NCBI GenBank assembly: GCA_003427395.1 | Contig: BFEA01000048.1 | Span: forward strand, 2,696,288-2,734,805 | Reading direction: 5' to 3' | Length of the DNA: 38,518 nt | Source: Chara braunii | Taxonomy: Eukaryota > Streptophyta > Charophyceae > Charales > Characeae | Part shown: in pieces, positions 9,512-19,200 of the stretch | How positions within the stretch are numbered: the stretch's first letter is position 1 | Layout of the letters: every line of letters begins with the position of its first letter | Notes under the pieces: generated by a model | The model's database searches: none | The model's input: the letters and a program-made list of their open reading frames with translations, nothing else | What the model was told of the DNA's origin: nothing | Program-made: the position numbers and the translations under genes

Positions 9512-9514
<3 letters not shown>
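8870..9514. other. No recognisable gene; pyrimidine-rich
   Basis: I see no conserved protein, RNA or clear repeat. The block is bounded on both sides by GA/AG microsatellites. Confidence 0.5.

Positions 9515-9553
<39 letters not shown>
9515..9553. repeat. (AG)n microsatellite
   Basis: About 39 nt of AG dinucleotides directly beside the 3' end of the maturase pseudogene. Confidence 0.95.
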
Positions 9554-9557
<4 letters not shown>

Positions 9558-9558
9558 G

Positions 9559-10388
9559 TTAGCGCTTCAGTTGTGCTACAGTAACACTACGGTGGTAGGT
9601 ACCGTAAAACAGGTACGACAGGCAGCCCAGGTAGGTCGTCGGCCCTAGTAGCTCGGTGGCGTAGGTCAGATCATGTAGGGCAGTTTGACATATTTGCGGT
9701 TCCAATGCCCTTCGTTCTGTTTGGACAAGTCTGCATTTCACCAGTTCTTGGGTATGCCAACCGGTAATGCCTATCACAAAGTCATCTGCGTATCGCACAT
9801 AGCTAAGACTTCGGAAGTTCGCGTCTGCCACTTCGTGCTTGTCGTATTGGTCCTTTAGGGTCTCATATATGTATTTGTCCAATTGATGTAACGTAATGTT
9901 ACATAGTAGAGGCGTTCGCAAGAACGTAAGAGCATATCCAACACTTAGGGATTTTCGGACTAAGCTCATAAATTTTCTACAAGCAATTTCTTCTGAAAGA
10001 ATTCCTAGAATAACCTTGTGAGGCAGCCGCCAGGCTGTGGTAATGTCACCTTCTATAACCCAAGTCGCACTCTTGAATGTTCGGTCTACCTGGAGTATTG
10101 CACGCTTCGCGTGAGAACANTCCAGAAATTCCGGATCGTATATGCTGTCCAGCACCACGGTGAGGGCTTTCTGTACGATAAGACAAGGCCACGCTTGTGG
10201 CTCAAATTTACCAGCTTACCAGGATTACCACGGATGAGTTCATAGCAGTATATTAGGAAGGATACATCCGAAACAACCTCGATAAGGTTGCAAAATTTGC
10301 CATGGACATATCGTTCTCTCCGCAGAGTTTCAAGCTTCGGCCGACACTTCCAGAAATCCGGTTGTGGAGAGGTCGCGCCCTCTGCCAT
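9559..10388 (-). pseudogene. Group II intron reverse transcriptase/maturase remnant (organelle type)
   Basis: Two overlapping minus-strand frames carry in-order RT segments of a group II intron-encoded protein. The frame at 10388-10086 has SFLIYCYELIRGNPGKL (start of the RT domain). The frame at 10158-9559 has YDPEF, ATWVIEGDI, LPHKVILGILSEEIACRKF, LVRKSLSVGYA, PLLCNITLHQLDKYIYE and YVRYADDFVIGITG with the YADD core. The block between VGY and PLLCN that normally carries the GTPQG motif is missing, the FD expected after EGDI is replaced, and a frame change separates the N- and C-terminal parts. Group II maturases of this wording are typical of plant and charophyte mitochondrial introns, so this is most likely a NUMT. 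A single N (10120) lies within it. Confidence 0.82.
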
Positions 10389-10439
10389 CGATTCGTGACT
10401 GCCGCCCTTCAGTTCCCCTACTACGGCGGCTCTGTCGAC

Positions 10440-11660
10440 CTTCTCATTATCATTATCGAGGGAGGCCGCCCAGGTTTAATCTGATCAAAATCCACCGCGT
10501 GACCGACGAGTTCATGGGTGTGCCAACTGTGGTAGGCCGAGGTTTAGTCTGCTCAAAACCCATCATGCGACCGACGCCCCACCATAAGCGACTCGAGACA
10601 CTCCGCAATAAGCGCCAGCAATTTTACATTGAACATCTCCTGAACACATCTACATCGAGCGTCTCCCGAACACAATCTCACAGCAAAAGGCCGTCACAAA
10701 CTTCGGAGTCCAAAGCCTTACCTGCCAGTTTCTGACTTGCCCCCGACTTCTTTTTTTTTTCACCTTACGTTTCCGTTTTCCCGCTTTTCATCTGCCTGTG
10801 AACCTCCACACCACATGCGTTTCCCATTCTCAAAGACAAATTCGATTCAATGTCGTCGTTCTTTCAGCACTCGTGAAAAAAAAAAAAAAAAAAAAAACGT
10901 AACAAAAACAGAACAAGAACAACAGCATACCGCTGACACACAAACACATCGATGTAACAAAAACAGGACAAACAAAAACAAAAACAAAAACAAAACGAAA
11001 ACAAAACAAAAACAAAACGAAAACAAAAAACCAACACACCGCTGACACATGAACACATCCGATGGCTCAACTGGACTTCAAGTTCAATTTTACATCCAGC
11101 ATCTCAAAGTCACAACTTCATCCGCAACCAACACCAGGAAATGGGCAGCCCACACTCAGCACGACGTAGCAGCCATACAGGGGCAGGACACTTCTAGACC
11201 GACTACCATGCGCGATCTACATTGCACGGCCAAAACACGGGGCCACGTAGGCGGCTCGCGGCTGGAAAACTTTTAGTACGGTAACTTCATCCACAAGCAG
11301 CCATACGGGGCAGGACACTTCTAGACCAACTACCATGCGGGAGAACTGGGACAAGCAAAGGTGGAAAGATAAACAGAGGGTGCATCCCTAGCTATGGGAC
11401 ACCCTCCAACCCACAGAAGTCTTACTTAGTACATCCACTTGATCCCATCACTATCCAAAGATTCCAAACACAATCTGTTTATTACCACTTACATGCATGC
11501 TTCATCCAGCCACATGAGGTATATCATTGAGCATATAGATCACCATTATCCCCCATCCACTGGAAAGTTCCAGAAAAGCCTGAAAGGTACACAACTGTGG
11601 GCCCCTCCCAAATGGCCTCGCACCGATCCCGCAGGATGCATGCGAAATGCGAAATGCTCA
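10440..11660. other. A-rich, low-complexity region without a gene
   Basis: Contains small duplications at 10482-10575 (aggtttaatctgatcaaaa against aggtttagtctgctcaaaa), a poly(A) run at about 10878-10903, a repeat of accgctgacacacaaacaca at about 10930 and 11037, an (AAAAC)n tract at about 10970-11030, and a 44-bp duplication around 11168-11210 and 11291-11335 (cttctagaccgactaccatg). No conserved coding sequence is seen. Confidence 0.6.
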
Positions 11661-11667
11661 ACCCTTA

Positions 11668-11757
11668 CCCCGAACACAATGCAGCCTCATCATGACTGTA
11701 TCGCACAGGAAAGATAGCTGTGTAAACATTCATGATTGGGGTGCATTGTGTTCGGGG
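11668..11757. repeat. Hairpin / short inverted repeat element
   Basis: ccccgaacacaatgca at the left pairs with tgcattgtgttcgggg at the right, and pairing continues imperfectly through catcatga/tcatgattgg, leaving a loop of about 35 nt. The loop word gaaagatagctgtgtaa recurs at 11898. It resembles a very short foldback or MITE, and no target duplication is clear. Confidence 0.65.
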
Positions 11758-12149
11758 GATGACAGTAGCAACGGTTATGAAAAAAACGATGTCTAGCATT
11801 CTTCTGTTTTTTTTTTTTTTCCTCGTCATTGAAATAATAATCCGACTCTCTCACTATATGTTCTTTGTTATGTTGGCTGCTAGCCACTCAGTGGCAGAAA
11901 GATAGCTGTGTAACATACGGTCATTTTAGCTGAATTTAGATGGGAAGACTGTAGCCACTCGGTGGCGAAATGGCCTCAAACCTGACATGAGACTTCAATG
12001 CTCCAACAGGAAAAGAATACACAAACCTTCACTAAGCGCACTTCCCAAACTGCAACATGCTTCTAATAATAATGATGGCTTGCAGGCAGTCTAGACCATT
12101 GCTGCTCAGGTCAATCATTTCGTAATTAGTAATTACTCTATGTGGAAAA

Positions 12150-12421
12150 GCGGTTAATTGGAAGGAATTTTTTTACCAAAACTGCCATATTTCCCTGAAT
12201 TTTTACTTTTTTCTTGATGCGGTGAATTTTGGCTTGCAGGCAGTCTAAAGCGTTGCAGCTGAGTTCGTTTTTTTTTTTCGTTTTCTTTTTTGCCTTTTTT
12301 TTTTTTTTTAATGTTTGTATTGTGACCCTGCATAGTTTGTTCGCAAACGTTTCAACTTTCAACAACATTAGTGGAAACAATGCGGCGAAAACCGCCAAAT
12401 TTTTCACCGTCCATTAACCGC
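12150..12421. mobile_element. MITE-like element, family GC(A/G)GTTAATG, copy 2
   Basis: The left end gcggttaattggaaggaatt and the right end ccattaaccgc form terminal inverted repeats like those of 4634-5061. Shared interior words are aaactgccatatttc, ttttacttttttct, gaccctgcatagtttgttcg and gcggcgaaaa. It is shorter than copy 1 because the interior repeat is present once. No coding capacity. Confidence 0.65.
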
Positions 12422-12437
12422 TAGTGCGAGAAGCAGT

Positions 12438-12473
12438 TAATGACCAGGCATTTTATTCGGATGAAGACGGTAG
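12438..12473. mobile_element. Right-end fragment of the CTACCGTCTTC TIR family
   Basis: aatgaccaggcattttattc followed by ggatgaagacggtag matches the right terminus of the intronic elements at 20592-20702 and 22956-23069. No matching left end is seen nearby, so the copy is truncated. It abuts the right side of the other MITE family. Confidence 0.6.
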
Positions 12474-12479
12474 TATAGA

Positions 12480-13430
12480 ACTGAAAACGTGACTGTGTTG
12501 CAGTTACCCCACGAGAAACATCAGAGCCCCAAGTCATGGAAGTGAATGCAGAGAAACTCCTTGTAAAAGTGGTTTATTAAATTATTATTCCATGTGTTTT
12601 GGATAAAATCATATTAAAATGTCAGTTGTTATAAAGCCTTTTCCACTTCAGGCATCTGTTGAATACAACACACATCCCCGCCCAACCCTAAAGCTGCATT
12701 GGATACATTCACAATTTCCCTCACTTCGGAGAAAAAATCACAAAACCGGAACCAAAACATGTTTAAAACTAAAAAGTTAAAAAACCTTGACTGCGCCCCA
12801 GTTTTCCCTTCTCTTGTACCCAGGGCACACACGCACACTTGTGCATTGCACACACACACAACACATGACGTGCAAACTCAACACACCCTTCACCAGGTAG
12901 CACGCAGGAAATAACATGACACATGTCCAGGCAACAGGGAGAGGGGGGGGGGGTGAGAATATAGAAGACGTACAAGTCACAAGATTGTCAACAGAAAAGA
13001 ACGAACAAACCGATTGCTGGAACGATGATCCGTACATGATCCGAATCCGTGTGTACGCTGAACCAGCAACCACTCTTCAGCACTCAGGCCCGCAGAAAAG
13101 TGAGGCTGAGCAGGATAAAGGTTAGAAATCCTACGTACTAAATGGATACCTGCCAGCTAAACAAAGCCACAGGAGAAGGAGGCTGCTGAGCCAGGATCGG
13201 AAATCGCAAGTACTAAATGCATATTGCCAGCGAAGCAAAGCCTGAGGCAACAACTACTACCACACCTGTCTCTCACTGGTCTCCCCCCAATAAGTACTAC
13301 CACGCCCATCTCTCAGTGGTCTGGGCTTGAACACCTGACTTGCCACCTGAGTGAAAAACCGCAACCGCTGACGTCTAACTAATCGTACGCTTAGTTTATT
13401 ATCAGTGGACGCAGCACTAAATATTGCCCC
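12480..13430. other. No recognisable gene
   Basis: Apart from a short CA-rich stretch at about 12828-12870, a G run at about 12943-12953, and a small duplication at about 13120-13250 (aaatcctacgtactaaatgg against aaatcgcaagtactaaatgc), nothing is identifiable. Confidence 0.5.
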
Positions 13431-13439
13431 ACCATACTT

Positions 13440-14065
13440 CTCCTTTCATCGCGCTCTCAAATTGCCATCCAACCAACCAATTTGCTCTCAAATTGTCATC
13501 AAGCCAACATCAAACACATGTTCAATGTAACTCCTACTACTTGTTGCCAGCCATCTAGAATGCTGCTCACTCATCTGAAGGCGTCAAGCCGCCCTTGTCA
13601 TCAAGCGAACATCAAATATGTTCAAAGTAACGCCCTTGTCTGCTCACTCGTATGAAGGCGTCCAGCCGCCCTTGTCATCAAGCGAACATCAAATATGTTC
13701 AATGTAACGCCCTTGTCATCAAGCCGACATCAAATATGTTCAACGTAACTCCTACTACTTGTTGCCAGCCATCTAGAATGCTGCTCACTCGTATGAAGGC
13801 GTTCATCCGCCCCTTCATTGCGCTCCCCAAAAAATTGGGGCCAAGCGAGTATCACTGCAGCGGTGCTTACCAATTGAATGCAACTCCTAGCTACCCACTG
13901 GCAAAGACCATAAAAAGCTGCCAGCCATCTAGAATGCTGCTCACTCGTATTAAGACGAGGGGGGGATCAACACACTTCACTTGCTCTCAAATTGGCATCA
14001 AACCAACATCACAGCAGCAGTGTGTGGTTACCTATTCAATGCGACTCCCTAGTTACATACTAGCA
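13440..14065. repeat. Tandem array with gaacatcaaatatgttcaa and ctagaatgctgctcactc units
   Basis: At least four copies of cgcccttgtcatcaagc plus catcaaatatgttcaatgta lie between 13585 and 13745. Copies of gccagccatctagaatgctg with ctcactcgtatgaaggcgt follow at about 13546, 13762 and 13918. The units are interleaved, which implies successive rounds of duplication. Confidence 0.85.
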
Positions 14066-14560
14066 AAACGGAGCCATCTTAAAAAAAAAAAAAAAAAATA
14101 AAAAAAATCCATCAAAGCCTGTGATCTACAATGCTAATTCAATATATAACTCCTCAGCTACCTACCAGCAGTGATGATAAAAGCCCATCATCTACATCTA
14201 CAACGCTGCTTGCTCGTACGTCGTACGCACATGAGCGGACCAATAATGAAAAATGCAAAAGGTACAACCAAAAACACACAAACCATCATCAATCACCTTG
14301 AGCACAGTTTTTCTCTCAGTTTCTCTCTGACCAAAAAGCTCTCACAATGAACACCACGTCCTATCTCAATCATGGCACTCTCAGTCATACCACAGTATTA
14401 CCACTGACATAGGTCATTCTGATGTGCTTCCTCGTGGCCAGACCAGACGCCAGAAGCAAACGTCTATAGACAGTTTCACCGATTTGTCGACGTGAAAATC
14501 AAAGCACCCCTCCCTTGGAATAAGAGATTTCGACTCCCAACCTCTCAGGATGAAGTTCCG
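14066..14560. other. No recognisable gene
   Basis: A poly(A) tract at about 14081-14107 and otherwise unique-looking sequence; no domain or RNA is recognised. Confidence 0.5.
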
Positions 14561-14562
14561 GC

Positions 14563-14720
14563 ACCAATCAGCCGAAAAGACATGCCATGAGTATCCTGTG
14601 CAGCAGAATACTCTTTGGCATCTTTGCCATGCTCCGTTCTCAGATTCCAACTCCAATCAGCCGAAAAGCCAAGAGTATCCTGTGCAGCAGAATACTCTTT
14701 GCTATGCTCCATTTTCATCG
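14563..14720. repeat. ~80-bp direct duplication
   Basis: ccaatcagccgaaaagacat / ccaatcagccgaaaagccaa and gagtatcctgtgcagcagaa plus tactcttt occur twice, at about 14563-14640 and 14652-14715. Confidence 0.85.
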
Positions 14721-14974
14721 CAATATTCATAAAGTCATTTAAGCAAAGTGCAAAGGGTGCAGTTTCACCAAAAACAGCAGCACTAATAAAAAGATCGTAT
14801 GATGCAACAGAAAACGTAGCTAGAGTGCAAAGCTGCAGGGAAAAGCAGTGCTGGAAAATGCTCGATTTGGCAAACGCTGCCCACCACAACGGGGCATGAG
14901 CATCCGAGCAAAAACAGAAAACCCAACAGCAGTAGGCAACGAAGGCCGTTGTTCTGGGGAGCCTGCTTTAGATA

Positions 14975-15145
14975 TTCATTTCCAAACACATCTTCAACAC
15001 TCCCCTCTTCTGCCTGCCAGTTGCCCCAAGTCCAGCTTCCAGTACACATTTCGGTGTCCACTCCCCCACCCTGCCCCAAGCTCTCTCCCCTCCTCTGATT
15101 CCAAACACACCTCCAATACTCCCTCTTCTGCTTGCCACTTGTCAC
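14975..15145. repeat. Diverged direct duplication
   Basis: ttccaaacacatcttcaaca / ttccaaacacacctccaata, each followed by ctcccTCTTCTGCCTGCCA-like sequence, at about 14979-15025 and 15098-15140. Confidence 0.75.
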
Positions 15146-15210
15146 AGGCCCAGCTGCTGGGTACATGAACAGACAGGTGCTGAAGGTATTACATACCCAG
15201 CACAAGTGGC

Positions 15211-15366
15211 AACTCTCTCTCTCTCTCTCTCCCTCCCTCCCCCCAAAGACGTCTCCAGCACTCTTCTTTCTGCTTCTCTCTCTCTCTCTCTCTCTCCCCC
15301 CAAAGACGTCTCCAGCACTCTGCTTTCTGCTTCTCTCTCTCTCTCTCTCTCCCTCTCTCTCTCTCT
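15211..15366. repeat. (CT)n tracts alternating with a 35-bp unit
   Basis: CT dinucleotide runs are interrupted by two copies of ccccaaagacgtctccagca plus ctctnctttctgcttc at about 15240-15275 and 15298-15333. A composite minisatellite. Confidence 0.92.
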
Positions 15367-15851
15367 AATCTTCGAGGCTCAGCACAAACCATGACAAGGT
15401 ACTGCCTTTCTGACTACGATGTTGACTAACCAGGCCACCCAAACAACTTGTGCAAATAATGAAAGTAAAGCAAAACAACAAATACAGAAGACACTTCAAT
15501 ACAGTTTAATACACCTTAATTCAGAGCACCTCTATTGGCTAACGAACGTATCACAGGGATGATGAAGCATGAGCAAACGAGTATGTGCCCATCACTTTCT
15601 CCCTTCACATTGTATTCAAATCTGAAATCCAGTGCAGCCGGAATGACAGGAATGTGAAACGCACACTACTACTGGAAAAAGATTGAACACACCTCCCCAA
15701 TGTCATCTCCGTGTGAACCAATCAATCGCATTACAATCATGTGACAATACTCAAATATATAATCAATCGGCAATACTCTAATATATAATCAATCGGCAAG
15801 CAGAAAGCAAAAGCTAAAGGAAGCTAGTAACTGATCTAAAGCTAAAAGAAG
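15367..15851. other. 3' flank of the GH36 gene
   Basis: Immediately downstream of the stop codon on the minus strand, so it probably contains the 3' UTR. A small duplication (caatactctaatatataatc) lies at about 15746-15795, and aagctaaaggaagctagtaa is repeated beside the stop at 15811-15856. I did not see a canonical AATAAA in the transcribed sense, so the poly(A) site is undetermined. Confidence 0.5.
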
Positions 15852-16205
15852 CTAGTAGCTGATCTTGACCGTCCAAACCTGTCCATCAACAGGTCTCACA
15901 AGCTCAAGAGTCAGGCGATGATCGTCCTCCGAGTATGAATAACTGGCCGAGTCATTGTCAACTGTGCATGCCTTGGGTCTCTCAGAAGAGTAGGCGACAA
16001 ATCGGCCACAGCCTCGTACTGCCATCATTACACTCTCAGACGACACAGGAACGTGATCCGCTTCAGCCTCGGGCACGTGCTGGCACCCGTCATGGGAACA
16101 CTCCCTCTCCATGTCTGACAAATATTTCGCAAACAGAATGGCACCTCCTGAGTTGTACATGTCCACCAACCCGATTGGTGCAAAAAGAACACCTGGAGCA
16201 ACCAC
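15852..16205 (-). CDS. GH36 gene, exon 14 (last coding exon)
   Basis: Begins after catacag at 16206 with [20 protein letters not shown], in phase 0 with the previous exon ending PVK, and ends ...VWTVKISY then TAG. Residues [18 protein letters not shown] match the C-terminal beta-sandwich of SIP proteins. The linker between NSGGAI and VMMAVRGCG is about 40 residues and rich in acidic residues, Cys and His, which looks longer than in seed-plant relatives known to me. Confidence 0.9.
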   Translation of the reverse strand: MVAPGVLFAPIGLVDMYNSGGAILFAKYLSDMERECSHDGCQHVPEAEADHVPVSSESVMMAVRGCGRFVAYSSERPKACTVDNDSASYSYSEDDHRLTLELVRPVDGQVWTVKISY

Positions 16206-19200
16206 CTGTATGCAAAATAGACAGCCATGGAGCAGTCGAGGCACAAAATATAGCATCAGCAAGAGATTCATAGACCACAGAAACCTTCCACCCACTTGCA
16301 CACCCTTTCACCCTCTTCTGTCCAGCCCCTTCCACAAAAAACAATTCGACTATGCTGTCAGACCCCACAGAAAGCTTCCACCCACTTGCACGCCCTTTCA
16401 CCCTCTTCCTTCCAACCCCTTCCACAAACAATTCGACTACCGTCTTCCCCCGAAAATAACGCCCGGGCGTTGTATACGAATACAATGCCCGGGCAGTACA
16501 TTCAGTAAATTGGTGGCAATTTCGGCGGGGCCCCAAAGTTCCAAAAAAAAAATCAAAAATGAAAAACAAAAACAAAAAATCAAATTAAAATATACCCCTT
16601 GGAAGTCAAAATCCATTCCAACCCCCTTCAAAACCCATGTATACCCCCTCCCCACCCTTTACAACCCATGTATATTACCTCGACGAGGCACTCTGCCCAT
16701 GGGCCCAAGCATTCTATTCAAATATAACCACTGATTATATTTGAAGAGTGTTGCACACGCCNNNNNNNNNNNNNNNNNNNNNNNNNNNNNNNNNNNNNNN
16801 NNNNNNNNNNNNNNNNNNNNNNNNNNNNNNNNNNNNNNNNNNNNNNNNNNNNNNNNNNNNNNNNNNNNNNNNNNNNNNNNNNNNNNNNNNNNNNNNNNNN
16901 NNNNNNNNNNNNNNNNNNNNNNNNNNNNNNNNNNNNNNNNNNNNNNNNNNNNNNNNNNNNNNNNNNNNNNNNNNNNNNNNNNNNNNNNNNNNNNNNNNNN
17001 NNNNNNNNNNNNNNNNNNNNNNNNNNNNNNNNNNNNNNNNNNNNNNNNNNNNNNNNNNNNNNNNNNNNNNNNNNNNNNNNNNNNNNNNNNNNNNNNNNNN
17101 NNNNNNNNNNNNNNNNNNNNNNNNNNNNNNNNNNNNNNNNNNNNNNNNNNNNNNNNNNNNNNNNNNNNNNNNNNNNNNNNNNNNNNGGTTGTTTTCTGAC
17201 TGGTCGGAAGACCGCCGACCGGTCGGCCCTACTGGTCAGCTGCAATACGGTCGGGGTCGGCGGTCGGCAGGGATGCAACGGTGCAACCATGTGGTACGTT
17301 GAATTTAACACCCGGGCGTTAGTTTGGGTAACGACGGTAGACAACACACCATAGATGATGCACGTAGATCATAGTACGTTAGCATAGCTGCGGACTCATG
17401 AACCTTACCTTGACAGGCACAACTGTGAAGATCTCGTATTCGAGCACACCCAGCGTGACTGGTACACTCTGCCCCCGAGGAAGGAGGATCAGTTCCCCTG
17501 CAAGGAAATCAAAGTCACAAATGCATCATCAGCGCAAGCGGCAGAGAGAGCTTTGCTCAGAATCTCTCAAGAGTCAAAACACACAACCAGATAAACCACA
17601 TCACTTTTTCCACACCTTTTGTTTCACTTCCTCAGCCAGCCTATTGCACAAGCAAGAATGGGACGACCGCAGGAACATATTGCTTTCTTTTTCCACACTT
17701 GTTGCTTCAGTTCCTCATAGGTTAGCCCCCCAAAGCACGGAGAGTTGTTGACCCCTTGCCCAGAGCAAACAATACAGAGCTTGCAAAATCACCAAACCTT
17801 GCCCAGAGCAAACACTACAGAGCTTGCAGCCAATTCTCGTTCGGAAGTTCCATTCCCCCTGTGGGAGGAAGCACACACAGCAATGCAGGGGCGGGCCAAA
17901 ATGGGAGTGAAGGGGTTTGAGTGGTACTACGTAAAAACACAGCGCTTCGTGCCTCTCTCTCGCCCACTCAGTTGGTTTTTTGAGTGGTACTACGTAAAAA
18001 CACAGCGCTTCGTGCCTGTCTCTCGCCCACTCAGTTGCACACACGCCTACAGAGGGAACAGACATCTTGATTTGTCCAGTTCAACATTTTGATTTGTCCA
18101 GTTGTTGAACTCTGTTCAATTTAGCTTGCTTTCTTAGCACTACGCTATCATATGAGCCACGGAATTCAACATTTGTTGTGGGATTTAGGACACAGCTTAG
18201 ATTTATCAAAAGTGTACACTTCCAGAACTATTATGTTCTTTTTTGCAGCTTGTCTAGTTACATTGAACATCTTGAGATTCTCTTTGCCGTACAAAAACGG
18301 CATAAACGAATGAAAGCTAATAGAGAAAGATTGGCATTAGAGGCAGCAACCATCATGGTAGGGGTCGGTAGAGAAGGGGGGAAGAGAGGAAGTGGACAAA
18401 AAGGGAGGAAGGGGGGTCAAGGCTGCAGCCAATCAACATATGATGCGATCATCATTGAGTGCGGTGGCAGTGTCTTCCCCAGCAGTGGTTCGTTTATACA
18501 CAGTGACCATTTGAAAGTCAGCGTGGCCAGACTGTAGAATATGGGATGCATGGATTCAACTCACTGCAAGCTGGCATCTGCCTTTTCTTCCGCATCTATC
18601 AGGTTAGTTCACACTTAAGTCTTCCTAAACGAGGCCAAGATGGGCAAGCAATACATAGCCAAAGTAACCTCCTAAACGAGGCCTTGCTCTCCGAAAACGA
18701 GGCCAAGATGAGCAAGGAAAGCAATACATAGATACAGTACCTCCAAGGTGTGAATATACAGCAGTATCGCCATTCCATGCCTCATGAGCTACCAGTGCTC
18801 CCAGGCTGTCCACATCTGTCGCCTTGACATGCCCTGATGCACGGTTGGGCGTTGGGTCATGGATCACATACTTCAGCCCAGTCCTGCACCACCCAGATCC
18901 CTGTTAACACACGACAGCACAGAATCAACCAATGTCAACAACATGTAAACAATCCACATTCACTCTTTTTCTTTTTTTTTTTTTTTTTCTTTTTTTGTTT
19001 AATGATTTAATCTGGACCATTTCTCTATTTGCGAGTGTCATCCTTGCACAGGGGTAATGCTAATCTTCTGTATCATTCCAATCTTAACGATGTCCCAAAG
19101 AAAATTATTCAGATTAGTTAACTCTATATATTTAAATAAATAAATTAAAATAATAGCAGAGAAAAAATATTGCATAACAAAACCTATTTACCAATTTACC

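Noticed and set aside
16741-17347. ORFs running through the N gap
   Set aside because: They are open only because Ns translate as unknown residues.
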